Source: Acidobacteria bacterium UBA2999
GTDB lineage: Bacteria > Acidobacteriota > Vicinamibacteria > Vicinamibacterales > UBA2999
Direction of reading: 5' to 3'
Assembly (NCBI GenBank): GCA_002346475.1
Contig: DDZV01000020.1
Coordinates: forward strand, 1 to 28,680
Length of the DNA stretch: 28,680 nt
How positions within the stretch are numbered: position 1 is the stretch's first letter; every line of letters begins with the position of its first letter. The position numbers and the translations under genes were made by a program. Below the pieces are notes generated by a model that ran no database searches, was not told where the DNA came from, and saw nothing but the letters and a program-made list of their open reading frames with translations. Shown piece by piece: positions 15,030-23,580 of this stretch.

Positions 15030-15788
15030 ATGCTGGACACTCCACTTATTGTCGCTATCGTCGTTGCTATCTATCTCTTTAGCTCAATCCATGTTTTGAC
15101 AGAGTACGAACGTGGCGTGATTTTTAGACTTGGAAAACTGCTACCACAAACAAAAGGTCCAGGAGTGATCCTGGTCTTTCGTCCAATTGATACTATCGTA
15201 AAAATAAGCCTCCGTACTGTTGTGCACGATGTACCGCCTCAAGACATCATCACGCGTGACAATGTCTCTGTAAAAGTCAATGCGGTAATTTATTACCGCG
15301 TGGTTGAACCAATGCGTGCCGTAGTGGATGTCGAAAATTACATGTACGCTACATCGCAACTTGCACAAACCACCCTACGAAGCGTCCTTGGGCAAGCGGA
15401 CCTAGACGGACTGTTATCATCACGTGATCGGTTAAACGCCGAACTACAACAAATTCTTGATACTCAAACCGATCCATGGGGTATCAAAGTATCAGCAGTT
15501 GAAGTCAAACATTTAGATCTTCCGCAAGATATGCAGCGTGCAATGGCACGCCAAGCCGAAGCAGAAAGAGAGAAACGAGCCAAAATTATCCTTGCTGAGG
15601 GCGAACTTATTGCCGCAGAAAAACTCTCACAAGCTGCAGAAATTATTAACGCACAACCAGGGGGAATGCAGCTTCGGTATTTGCAAACGCTCGGTGAAAT
15701 CTCAGGAGAACAAAACTCAACAATTGTTTTCCCAATGCCAATTGAACTTCTCGGAATGTTACAAAGCGCTTCTGAACGGAAAGGTTAG
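15030..15788 (+). CDS. Slipin (SPFH/stomatin-like membrane protein)
   Basis: A 252-residue stomatin/prohibitin (SPFH) protein with one N-terminal membrane anchor (about residues 4-22), then the SPFH core: ITEYERGV-like LTEYERGVIFRLGK, VPPQDIITRDNVSVKVNAVIYYRV, LRSVLGQADLDGLLSSRD and DPWGIKVSAVEVKHLDLP. An Ala/Glu-rich coiled coil (RQAEAEREKRAKIILAEGE) drives oligomerisation in the family. The C-terminus matches p-stomatin, whose tail is cut by the NfeD protease in Pyrococcus. A modest Shine-Dalgarno sequence (AAAGGA) precedes ATG 15030. nfeD-slipin gene pairs are widespread, and the pair here is intact, so a functional partnership is likely. Confidence 0.93.
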   Translation: MLDTPLIVAIVVAIYLFSSIHVLTEYERGVIFRLGKLLPQTKGPGVILVFRPIDTIVKISLRTVVHDVPPQDIITRDNVSVKVNAVIYYRVVEPMRAVVDVENYMYATSQLAQTTLRSVLGQADLDGLLSSRDRLNAELQQILDTQTDPWGIKVSAVEVKHLDLPQDMQRAMARQAEAEREKRAKIILAEGELIAAEKLSQAAEIINAQPGGMQLRYLQTLGEISGEQNSTIVFPMPIELLGMLQSASERKG

Positions 15789-15790
15789 AC

Positions 15791-15823
15791 ATTGAAACGT
15801 CTCGGTAACCAAAACGTTTCAAT
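15791..15823. repeat. 10-bp perfect inverted repeat upstream of glyA
   Basis: ATTGAAACGT (15791-15800) and ACGTTTCAAT (15814-15823) are perfect inverted copies around a 13-nt spacer, between the slipin stop and the glyA ATG (15835). There is no T-run after it on the + strand. It may be an operator, since the GAAACGT half-sites recall LacI-family sites, or an mRNA hairpin ahead of glyA. Confidence 0.6.
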
Positions 15824-15834
15824 ACCGTGATCCC

Positions 15835-17106
15835 ATGTCCAGCCCTGACTACAAACAAATGCAGCAAGCACTAGCTGGCGTCGACCCTGAGATAGCCGAT
15901 GCTGTGACGAAAGAAGTGCGTCGGCAAGCACAAGGACTCGAACTTATTGCTTCAGAGAATTTTGTCAGTCAAGCCGTGCTCGAAGCCACGGGCTCGGTAA
16001 TGACCAATAAATATGCTGAAGGTTACCCTGGTCGACGATATTACGGCGGTTGTGAATTCGTAGATGTTGCTGAATCGCTAGCGATCGAGAGGGCTAAAGC
16101 CCTCTTCAACGCTGATCACGCCAATGTGCAACCACACTCAGGTGCACAAGCTAATATGTCTGTCTACCTCACTCTCTTGAAGCCAGGCGACAGGGTCCTG
16201 GGAATGAATCTTGCTCATGGGGGTCACCTCACGCATGGCCACCCACTGAATTTTTCTGGAAAACTGTACCAAGTATTTCCTTACGGAGTACGGCAAGACG
16301 ATGAACGCATTGACTATGAAGAGCTTGCACGTCTAGCTGATGAGCACCAACCGCAAATGATTATGGTTGGAGCCAGTGCATATTCGAGAGTTATTGAATT
16401 TGAACGTATCGCAAACATCGCGAAGACGGTCGGTGCCGCAATGGTCACGGATATGGCACATATAGCAGGGTTAGTAGCTGGGGGCGTACATCCAAGCCCA
16501 GTGCCACATTCAGATTTTGTTACTTCCACAACTCACAAAACATTGCGTGGGCCACGTGGAGGCATGGTACTCTGCCGGAGTCAGCATGCTAAGAACCTCG
16601 ACCGGGCACTTTTCCCAGGTGTTCAGGGTGGTCCACTAATGCATGTTATCGCAGCGAAGGCTGTTTGCTTCCGGGAGGCTATGCAGCCGACTTTTGCTGA
16701 ATACCAACGACAAATCGTCGCAAATGCACAACGTCTCGCAACAGTATTGATTGCACAAGGGTTCCGTTTAGTAAGCGGAGGTACAGATAACCACTTGATG
16801 CTGGTCGATGTTTTTAGCAAAGGACTCACTGGAAAAGTTGCGGAAGAAGCCTTAGGACAAGCAGGTATTACCGTAAACAAAAATGCTATCCCATTTGATC
16901 AGAACCCACCAATGGTTGCAAGTGGTATACGTATTGGTACCCCAGCAATTACCAGTCGAGGTATGCAAGAAACTGAAATGGAACTAATTGGGGAATTCAT
17001 CGGGCGCGTCTTAGCAGCACCCGAAGACACGCACGTACTTTCGACAGTAAAAACCGAAGTTGAACGTTTATGTGAAAAGTTTCCTTTGTATCCAGAACAC
17101 CTCTAG
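15835..17106 (+). CDS. glyA: Serine hydroxymethyltransferase
   Basis: PLP enzyme that interconverts serine plus tetrahydrofolate with glycine plus 5,10-methylene-tetrahydrofolate, the main one-carbon source. The PLP-binding Lys235 sits in the classic STTHKTLRGPRGG motif. Also visible are LIASENFVS (residues 37-45), NKYAEGYPGRRYYGG, HSGAQAN, TDMAHIAGLVAGG and the C-terminal SGIRIGTPAITSRG. The 423-residue length is typical. No Shine-Dalgarno sequence lies before ATG 15835; a TACCGT box ends 6 nt upstream and a 10-bp inverted repeat is just 5' of that. It sits between the slipin gene and a helicase gene that starts 6 nt after its stop, so glyA and the helicase gene are probably co-transcribed. 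Confidence 0.98.
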   Translation: MSSPDYKQMQQALAGVDPEIADAVTKEVRRQAQGLELIASENFVSQAVLEATGSVMTNKYAEGYPGRRYYGGCEFVDVAESLAIERAKALFNADHANVQPHSGAQANMSVYLTLLKPGDRVLGMNLAHGGHLTHGHPLNFSGKLYQVFPYGVRQDDERIDYEELARLADEHQPQMIMVGASAYSRVIEFERIANIAKTVGAAMVTDMAHIAGLVAGGVHPSPVPHSDFVTSTTHKTLRGPRGGMVLCRSQHAKNLDRALFPGVQGGPLMHVIAAKAVCFREAMQPTFAEYQRQIVANAQRLATVLIAQGFRLVSGGTDNHLMLVDVFSKGLTGKVAEEALGQAGITVNKNAIPFDQNPPMVASGIRIGTPAITSRGMQETEMELIGEFIGRVLAAPEDTHVLSTVKTEVERLCEKFPLYPEHL

Positions 17107-17112
17107 CAAGAC

Positions 17113-19242
17113 ATGGGCAGTCTATCGAATCCTGGAATAAATAAAGAAACGGATCGTACACGTCTCATTGGATCTACGCGAAATACACTTCGTGCAAGTG
17201 TGAAAGAAGTATTCCAGAAGGATGGTAGCCTTTCAAAAATTTTAGAACATTACGAGACACGAAAAAGCCAGCAGCAGATGGCTGACTCCGTAGCCATCAC
17301 AGCAACCCAAGGTGGAACTCTTCTTGCAGAAGCAGGTACTGGCACTGGGAAAACGCTCGCGTATCTAGTGCCGTTAATCCTGAATAAACAACGTGTAATT
17401 ATCTCAACCGGGACAAAGAATCTACAAGAACAAATCTTCTTTAAGGATTTACCAGTTCTGCAGAAAATAGCTTCTGTGCCCTTCACCGCCACAATGATGA
17501 AAGGTCGATCAAACTATCTATGCCTTCACCGGTTCAATCAAGTGTCAGAAGCCGATCGATTACGTGTAGCTCTACCTTTTTCAAAATCTAAAAACCCAGA
17601 CGACTCAGAGCAAAAAATATTCTTGCCTCTTATACAAGAATGGGCTCGTCATACCAACACGGGCGATAGGTCAGAGCTACATGACCTCCCCGAAGAGCTA
17701 CCCCTGTGGCATGACATTGCGGCAACGGCGGATACATGCCTCGGTTCAGAATGTGAAGAATACAATGAGTGCTTCGTAACACGCATGCGTCAAAAAGCTA
17801 CAGAAGCAGATGTAGTCATCGTTAACCATCATTTGCTTTGTGCTGATGCAGCTGTCCGTGAAAGTGCGTTTGGTGAAGTAATACCAGCATGTACAACACT
17901 TGTTGTTGATGAAGCACATCAACTCGAAAATGTAGCAACACAGCACTTTGGCATGTCTCTAAACAGTCACGGTGTAAACGAATTATTACGTGACGTAGAG
18001 CGTCTGTTGACTAGCCAACCACTAGCGCTACAACCTGATGGTCGAAATACAAACGAAGAAATTAGACAAGCCTTTATAAAAGTAACAAACCAGACCAAGC
18101 AGTTCTTCGCAGGCTTAGAACTGGCTGCGACCTCAAGTATTCGAGCAGATGACATCCGTCGAACCAGCGACCTAATTGAACGAAAGCTGAGATATACAGA
18201 GGAATCATTCAGCGAACACTTGGAAAATAGCAACATCCTGGCAGGTGCATTAGATGCTCTGCACGCCATTTTAGCTGAAGCGCTTACTCGCACCGAAACC
18301 CTTGAAACAAAACTCAAGAATGAACTTAGCAACCTCACCAAAAGAAATGCTGCAATCAGCAAGAAGTTGCGATTCCTGTCTCGCGCAACAGATATAGATT
18401 ACGTTTACTATCTTATTACTCGAAGTCATGGGGTTACGCTCTGCGCTTCCCCTGTTGATGTGTCAAAAATTATCAACGAGTCGTTGTTAGATCGAATGCA
18501 AACAACCATCCTGACATCTGCAACACTTACAATCGAAGGATCGTTCAACTATGTCCGGAAGCGCCTTGGTGCACAGGAAGCTCATGAAATACGAGTGCCG
18601 TCGGAATTTGACTATACAACTCAGACAATCCTATATCTACCACAGCACATGCCACCTCCTCGCTCTTCCTCTTTTGCAGAATCCGCAGCCCAGGAAATTG
18701 TCGAACTCTTAGAGCAATCAAAAGGTCGAGCTTTTGTTTTATTTACTAGCCATGCAGTTCTTCGAGAAGTGCACCCAATTATTGAAGCGGCTGTAACGTT
18801 CCCGGTTCTTGTTCAGGGTCGTGCACCGCGGTCGGCAATGCTCTCTGAATTTCGTGAAACGCCACATGCTGTTCTCATGGCAACATCAAGCTTTTGGCAA
18901 GGAGTCGATGTTGTTGGGGAATCTTTGAGTTGCGTTATTATTGATAAATTACCCTTTGCTTCACCATCAGACCCCATTACAGCAGCTCGTATTGAAGCCA
19001 TCGCTGCAGAGGGTGGCGACCCATTTAGCGATTACCAGGTACCTGTAGCAGTTCTAGCCCTACAGCAAGGACTGGGAAGGTTGATTCGGCACCGAAATGA
19101 CCGCGGGGTTTTGGCAGTGCTCGATCCACGTATTCAAACTATGGGCTATGGAAAACGTTTCTTAGATTCCCTCCCACCAGCCCCAAGAACAAACGACCTC
19201 AGCGTAGTGAAAGACTTCCTAGAAGCTAATAGCCAAAACTGA
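17113..19242 (+). CDS. Fe-S ATP-dependent DNA helicase, DinG/YoaA (XPD-like) family
   Basis: A 709-residue superfamily 2 helicase expected to unwind DNA 5'-3' in repair or replication-conflict resolution. Motif I is EAGTGTGKT (residues 73-81, Lys80), motif II DEAH (266-269), and motif VI QQGLGRLIRHRNDRG lies near the C-terminus. The four cluster cysteines of the XPD/DinG family are all present: Cys137 (GRSNYLC), Cys209, Cys214 and Cys220, so a [4Fe-4S] domain is likely. The segment IVNHHLLCAD follows, as in YoaA/DinG. No exonuclease domain is fused to the N-terminus, unlike the Bacillus DinG. ATG 17113 lies 6 nt after glyA with no Shine-Dalgarno sequence. Whether it is closer to YoaA or DinG was not resolved. 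Confidence 0.9.
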   Translation: MGSLSNPGINKETDRTRLIGSTRNTLRASVKEVFQKDGSLSKILEHYETRKSQQQMADSVAITATQGGTLLAEAGTGTGKTLAYLVPLILNKQRVIISTGTKNLQEQIFFKDLPVLQKIASVPFTATMMKGRSNYLCLHRFNQVSEADRLRVALPFSKSKNPDDSEQKIFLPLIQEWARHTNTGDRSELHDLPEELPLWHDIAATADTCLGSECEEYNECFVTRMRQKATEADVVIVNHHLLCADAAVRESAFGEVIPACTTLVVDEAHQLENVATQHFGMSLNSHGVNELLRDVERLLTSQPLALQPDGRNTNEEIRQAFIKVTNQTKQFFAGLELAATSSIRADDIRRTSDLIERKLRYTEESFSEHLENSNILAGALDALHAILAEALTRTETLETKLKNELSNLTKRNAAISKKLRFLSRATDIDYVYYLITRSHGVTLCASPVDVSKIINESLLDRMQTTILTSATLTIEGSFNYVRKRLGAQEAHEIRVPSEFDYTTQTILYLPQHMPPPRSSSFAESAAQEIVELLEQSKGRAFVLFTSHAVLREVHPIIEAAVTFPVLVQGRAPRSAMLSEFRETPHAVLMATSSFWQGVDVVGESLSCVIIDKLPFASPSDPITAARIEAIAAEGGDPFSDYQVPVAVLALQQGLGRLIRHRNDRGVLAVLDPRIQTMGYGKRFLDSLPPAPRTNDLSVVKDFLEANSQN

Positions 19243-19257
19243 GACATCATCGTGTAA

Positions 19258-19275
19258 AATTATGGCAACATAATT
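19258..19275. repeat. Perfect hairpin with GCAA tetraloop before the TPR gene
   Basis: AATTATG (19258-19264) pairs perfectly with CATAATT (19269-19275) around GCAA, a GNRA-type tetraloop. It lies in the 85-nt gap between the helicase and TPR genes. It is not followed by a T-run. The right arm contains CATAAT, also seen as a -10-like box at 9248-9253, so it could instead be part of a promoter. Confidence 0.45.
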
Positions 19276-19327
19276 ACTGCTGAGAATCTGTAGTGATTGG
19301 TCTTTTGATATGACTGGAGAGTGACTT

Positions 19328-20275
19328 ATGCGGACTAACCTGCTCCGCGCCGTGTTTGTATTTACTGCCCTGTTAATGGCTGGTACCCCAGTTTTTGGAC
19401 AAGGTGGCCAAGTTAGAGGAACAGTCCTTGATGTCAACGGGGAACCCGTTGCTGATGCGATAGTTGTATTTGAGCACAACCAGGGACGTCATCCTCGAAC
19501 TGAAAATAAAACCGGTGATGATGGTACATTTATACAAATTGGTCTTCGGTCTGGAGATTACACAGTAACAGCTTCCAAAGAAAGAGTTGGCTCAGAGTCA
19601 ACCAGCGTAGCGGTAGTACAAGGAGGACGCGGAAGAGAACTAACGTTCCATTTGTCACCGATCTCTGGTTTAACTGCGGCCGATCAAGAACAGCTACTCT
19701 TGTTACAAGCTGCTTTTAATGCTGGGGTCGTTGCTCAAGAGGCAGGTGACTATGACACAGCTGTTGCAAAGTTTACCGAAACTACAACAATCGCACCTGA
19801 TTGTACCGATTGCTTTGTAAATCTTGGCCATGCATTGGTCGATACAGAAAAATACGCGGACGCAGAAACTGCTTTTATGACAGCGACTAGCCTAGACGAC
19901 CAGTCGAGTGATGCTTACGCAGGACTTGCATTAGTTTATAACGCTCAAAAAAAATATGACTTGGCACAAGAGGCAGGTGCTAAGGCGACCTCTCTTTCAT
20001 CTGTTGGTGGTGGTGGTGGTAGCGGGCAGGCTCTATACAATCAGGGTGTTATTCTGTGGAATGCTGGCTCGTTTGCAGAGGCAAAGGAACAGTTTGAGGC
20101 CGCAATCAAAGCTGATGGCACGATACCTGACGCTTTTTACCAACTTGGTATGGCAAACCTAAACCTCGGCATGATCCCTGCAGCTGTAGAAGCCTTTGAA
20201 GGTTATCTTGAACTCGCTCCAGACGGCCCAAAAGCTGCTGAGGTACAAGCTGCCGTTAATGCACTCAAACAATAG
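19328..20275 (+). CDS. Secreted carboxypeptidase-regulatory-like domain plus TPR protein
   Basis: A 315-residue exported protein. Residues 1-24 form a signal peptide (predicted cut before QGGQV). Residues 27-112 are a CarboxypepD_reg-like beta-sandwich (VRGTVLDVNGEPVADAIVVF, DGTFIQIGLRSGDYTVTA). From about residue 118 there are TPR units (AGVVAQEAGDYDTAVAKFTE, NLGHALVDTEKYADAETAF, AGLALVYNAQKKYDLAQEAG). A Gly5-Ser spacer precedes two more (GVILWNAGSFAEAKEQFEAA, GMANLNLGMIPAAVEAFEGY). This architecture is frequent in Acidobacteriota. It probably serves as a periplasmic scaffold; no catalysis is implied. A good Shine-Dalgarno sequence (GGAG, 8 nt away) precedes ATG 19328. yggS follows in the same reading frame after the stop. 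Confidence 0.85.
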   Translation: MRTNLLRAVFVFTALLMAGTPVFGQGGQVRGTVLDVNGEPVADAIVVFEHNQGRHPRTENKTGDDGTFIQIGLRSGDYTVTASKERVGSESTSVAVVQGGRGRELTFHLSPISGLTAADQEQLLLLQAAFNAGVVAQEAGDYDTAVAKFTETTTIAPDCTDCFVNLGHALVDTEKYADAETAFMTATSLDDQSSDAYAGLALVYNAQKKYDLAQEAGAKATSLSSVGGGGGSGQALYNQGVILWNAGSFAEAKEQFEAAIKADGTIPDAFYQLGMANLNLGMIPAAVEAFEGYLELAPDGPKAAEVQAAVNALKQ

Positions 20276-20299
20276 CCTTCTGGAGAGGTAACGTTCTCG

Positions 20300-21010
20300 C
20301 TGAACACTATATCCATTGCCGACCGGCTGACTAAAATTCGCAACGAACTCGTAGATACCGCACGCTCAGTTGGTCGGGATCCATCCACCGTTCGGCTTAT
20401 TGCTGTCTCTAAAACCTTTAGTCTCGATGCCATCCGCGAGGCCTATCAAGCAGGCCAGCGTGATTTTGGCGAAAACCGTGTACAAGAAGCCCTACAAAAA
20501 TCTATAGCCTTGTCTGAACTTGCAATTAGATGGCACCTCCTTGGTCATCTTCAATCGAATAAAATTCGCAAGGCTGCCACTACGTTCCCTGTAATTCACT
20601 CTGTTGATAGCATAGATGTACTAAAAAAGATTGATAGCAGTGCAGCAACCGTGGGAACGTCTCCAAAAATACTTATTCAGGTAGATCTAGCCACTGAAGA
20701 CACAAAGTTTGGAGCACCACCGGCTTTAGTACCAAAATTATTAGAAGCAGGTGAACGTTGTGTGGCTGCTCGTGTAGTTGGTCTAATGACACTTCCCCCG
20801 TTTTCAAAAAATTCAGAGAATTCACGCCAATGGTTCAAACATTTACATGAACTAAAAAACCAATGGCTAGCAGGCGGCGTGCCGCCAGAGATGCTCCACG
20901 AGCTTTCAATGGGTATGAGTGGGGATTTTAAAGTCGCCGTAGAAGAAGGCGCCACCATGATAAGAATAGGAACAGCAATCTTTGGAACACGACAGAGTCA
21001 GACTCAATGA
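20300..21010 (+). CDS. yggS: PLP homeostasis protein YggS/PROSC, apparent CTG start
   Basis: PLP-binding protein of the YggS/YBL036C/PROSC family, involved in vitamin B6 and amino-acid homeostasis. From CTG 20300 it has 236 residues (E. coli 234). It contains VSKTF with the PLP Lys38, FGENRVQEA, WHLLGHLQSNKI, IQVDLA, GLMTLPPFS, LSMGMSGDFKVAVEEGATMIRIGTAIFG. The codons between the TPR-gene stop (20273-20275) and residue 71 contain no ATG, GTG or TTG. The first canonical start (TTG 20510) would delete the PLP lysine. A strong GGAGAGG (20282-20288) lies 11 nt before CTG, and the encoded N-terminus aligns with E. coli MNDIA. CTG initiation, or an A-to-C change of an ATG, is the simplest reading. 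The 3' end overlaps lepB by 7 nt. Confidence 0.9.
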   Translation: MNTISIADRLTKIRNELVDTARSVGRDPSTVRLIAVSKTFSLDAIREAYQAGQRDFGENRVQEALQKSIALSELAIRWHLLGHLQSNKIRKAATTFPVIHSVDSIDVLKKIDSSAATVGTSPKILIQVDLATEDTKFGAPPALVPKLLEAGERCVAARVVGLMTLPPFSKNSENSRQWFKHLHELKNQWLAGGVPPEMLHELSMGMSGDFKVAVEEGATMIRIGTAIFGTRQSQTQ

Positions 21011-21684
21011 ATTTGGTGGAACAATCTTTCCCAGCGTGGCTTTGTAAATAATTGCTTCAACTTAGAAGTAATATTTTCCGATCTGCGTTCTGATTTACCA
21101 TCATACGACCAGTAAATCAGCATTGCTTCACCTTTGATATATTCTCTCGGCAAGAAACCCCAGTACCGACTGTCTTGGGAATTATCTCGATTATCCCCCA
21201 TAACAAAATATTGATTGGCTGGGATTGTTACAGGTCCATACTGACGGCGTACATCAAAATTGTTTTGATCCTTCTCACTTGGATCTTCTAACGGTAATTC
21301 AAGAAATTTTGTATATCTTTCATCCAAAACATTCCCATCAATATAAACATTTTTATTTTGAAGTTCGACAACTTCTCCTGGTAATCCAACAACTCGCTTA
21401 ATGAAATCTCGAGAAGGGTCCTCAGGGTATTTAAAAACAACAACATTGCCTCGAGCAACCTTTCGAGTTGGCAATAACATTTTCTCAAAATCAAATCCCG
21501 TTGGCGCAAACACAAACTTATTGACAAGCAAGTGATCCCCAATAAGAAGACTGTTTTCCATAGAACCGGTGGGAATCTTAAATGCCTGAACTGCAAAAGT
21601 ACGCACAAATAAAGCTAGGATGACTGCAATGGCAATCGATTCGAAATACTCTCGAGCGGTGGACTTAGAGTATGACTTACTCAT
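21004..21684 (-). CDS. lepB: Signal peptidase I
   Basis: Membrane-anchored Ser-Lys protease that removes Sec/Tat signal peptides. The N-terminal TM segment is at about residues 14-32. The catalytic Ser41 is in PTGSM, and the general base Lys96 is in RDFIKRVVGLPGE. Box E, MGDNRDNSQDSRYWGF, is intact. The 226-residue length suits the single-TM type. The start ATG overlaps the lepA stop by 4 nt (ATGA), with AGGA about 6 nt upstream inside lepA, so translation is probably coupled. The 3' end overlaps convergent yggS by 7 nt. Confidence 0.97.
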   Translation of the reverse strand: MSKSYSKSTAREYFESIAIAVILALFVRTFAVQAFKIPTGSMENSLLIGDHLLVNKFVFAPTGFDFEKMLLPTRKVARGNVVVFKYPEDPSRDFIKRVVGLPGEVVELQNKNVYIDGNVLDERYTKFLELPLEDPSEKDQNNFDVRRQYGPVTIPANQYFVMGDNRDNSQDSRYWGFLPREYIKGEAMLIYWSYDGKSERRSENITSKLKQLFTKPRWERLFHQIH

Positions 21685-23483
21685 TCTGTTCCTACTTTAA
21701 GCACAGCCAGAAAAGCCTCTTGTGGAATCTCTACGCGGCCTACGCGTTTCATTCGTCGTTTACCTTCTTTTTGTTTTTCGAGCAATTTTCGTTTGCGCGT
21801 AATATCGCCACCATAACATTTAGCCAACACATTCTTTCGTAAGGCCCTCACTGTCTCACGAGCGATCACACGATTCCCAATAGCCGCTTGAATAAACACT
21901 TCAAACATCTGTCGAGGAATTAACTCGCGCATCTTCGATGCCAGAGCTCGTCCACGCTCATAGGCAGAATCACTATGAACAATAATAGAAAGTGCATCTA
22001 CCGAGTCTCCATTGACTAAAATATCCATTTTAACGAGTGGCGATTCCCAATAACCTGTTACGTGATAGTCAAGCGATGCATAACCACGAGAGATTGTTTT
22101 CAGTCGATCGTAAAAATCAAGCACCACTTCATTGAATGGCATCTCATAAGTAATAAGAACCCGATCCCACTTTAAATATTCAAGTTTCTTCTGAACTCCA
22201 CGTTTATCTTGGCAGAGCTTAAGGATTCCACCGACGTGTTCCGATGGCGTCAGTATGGTTGCCATAATTACAGGCTCTTCAAGCTTAGCAATGCGACCAG
22301 CTTCTGGAAGTTTCGCGGGACTATCAATTTCCATGACAGACCCGTCTGTCATAGAAACCCGGTATAACACTCCTGGTGCAGTAGTTACCAAGTTCATATT
22401 AAACTCACGCTCAAGACGTTCTTGAACAATTTCCATATGAAGTAATCCAAGAAATCCACAACGAAAACCAAATCCGAGAGCAGTAGATGTTTCAGGCTCG
22501 TAAAAAAATGACGCGTCATTTAAACGAAGCTTCTCCAGGGCCTCGCGGAGATCCGAATATTGATGGCCTTCAACTGGGTACAATCCGGCAAAAACCATTG
22601 GTTTAAGTTCCTTGAATCCAGGAAATGGGTTCGAGGTCTTGTGGGTTGCATCAGTAACTGTGTCGCCAATTCTTGCGTCGGAAACTCGTTTAATATTTGC
22701 TACAACAAAGCCTACCTCCCCAACGCCAAGCTCACTAACTGGCTGTGCTTTTGGTGAAAAAACCCCGACTTGATCAACCTCGTAATCCTGCTCTGTAGCC
22801 ATTAACCGAATTTTAGTCTTTGGTCGAAGCACACCATCAATGACACGTACAACGATCACAACACCTCGATAAGCGTCATACCAAGAATCAAAAATCAGTG
22901 CCTTAAGTGGTGCTGAGGAATCACCCGTAGGTGAAGGTAGCCGTTCAATGACAGACTCAAGGATCTCAACTGTTCCAATGCCTTCTTTTGCACTCGCCAA
23001 AATAGCACTTGATCCTTCAAGGCCAATAATTTCTTCAATCTGACGACGTGTCTCATCTGGCAACGCACCAGGAAGATCAATTTTATTAATTACTGGAACG
23101 ATTTCTAAACTGTTGTCGACAGCAAGATAGGCGTTCGCCAGTGTCTGGGCTTCCACACCCTGTGATGCATCGATAAGTAGCAAAGCTCCCTCACATGCAG
23201 CCAGAGAGCGTGTAACCTCATAACTGAAATCAACATGACCAGGTGTATCAATAAGATTAAGAATGTAATTGTCTCCAGACTGGCTTGTATAACTCAAGCG
23301 TACTGGGTGTGCCTTAATGGTAATCCCACGTTCACGCTCTAAGTCCATCGCATCAAGTACCTGTGCCTCCATTTCTCTTGGCTGTAGTGCACCAGTAAAT
23401 TCAAGAAACCGATCGGCCAGTGTCGACTTGCCGTGGTCAATATGAGCGATGATCGAGAAGTTTCGAATGTAACGCTGATTCAT
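21681..23483 (-). CDS. lepA: Elongation factor 4
   Basis: Ribosome-associated translational GTPase (EF4/LepA). The GTP-binding boxes are G1 AHIDHGKST (residues 13-21), G3 DTPGHVDF and G4 NKID. The family-specific C-terminal domain is present (FIQAAIGNRVIARETVRALRKNVLAKCYGGDITRKRKLLEKQKEGKRRM). At 600 residues it is full length. ATG at 23483 has no Shine-Dalgarno sequence. In the 97-nt gap before it on the - strand, a TATAAC box ends about 19 nt upstream of the start, a weak promoter candidate. It is followed directly by lepB, the same order as in many proteobacteria. Confidence 0.98.
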   Translation of the reverse strand: MNQRYIRNFSIIAHIDHGKSTLADRFLEFTGALQPREMEAQVLDAMDLERERGITIKAHPVRLSYTSQSGDNYILNLIDTPGHVDFSYEVTRSLAACEGALLLIDASQGVEAQTLANAYLAVDNSLEIVPVINKIDLPGALPDETRRQIEEIIGLEGSSAILASAKEGIGTVEILESVIERLPSPTGDSSAPLKALIFDSWYDAYRGVVIVVRVIDGVLRPKTKIRLMATEQDYEVDQVGVFSPKAQPVSELGVGEVGFVVANIKRVSDARIGDTVTDATHKTSNPFPGFKELKPMVFAGLYPVEGHQYSDLREALEKLRLNDASFFYEPETSTALGFGFRCGFLGLLHMEIVQERLEREFNMNLVTTAPGVLYRVSMTDGSVMEIDSPAKLPEAGRIAKLEEPVIMATILTPSEHVGGILKLCQDKRGVQKKLEYLKWDRVLITYEMPFNEVVLDFYDRLKTISRGYASLDYHVTGYWESPLVKMDILVNGDSVDALSIIVHSDSAYERGRALASKMRELIPRQMFEVFIQAAIGNRVIARETVRALRKNVLAKCYGGDITRKRKLLEKQKEGKRRMKRVGRVEIPQEAFLAVLKVGTE

Positions 23484-23580
23484 CTATACAGATACTGAAG
23501 TTATAACAGCCGTAGTAAGATTTTTAGCGACTGTGCACACCTCAAAGGACATCACTAAGGCAAAGAAATCGTCGCAAAGG

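Noticed and set aside
19980..20030. GGT repeat tract in the TPR gene as a phase-variable repeat
   Set aside because: Only about five glycine codons in tandem, in-frame as a flexible linker; changes by whole codons would not switch the gene off.
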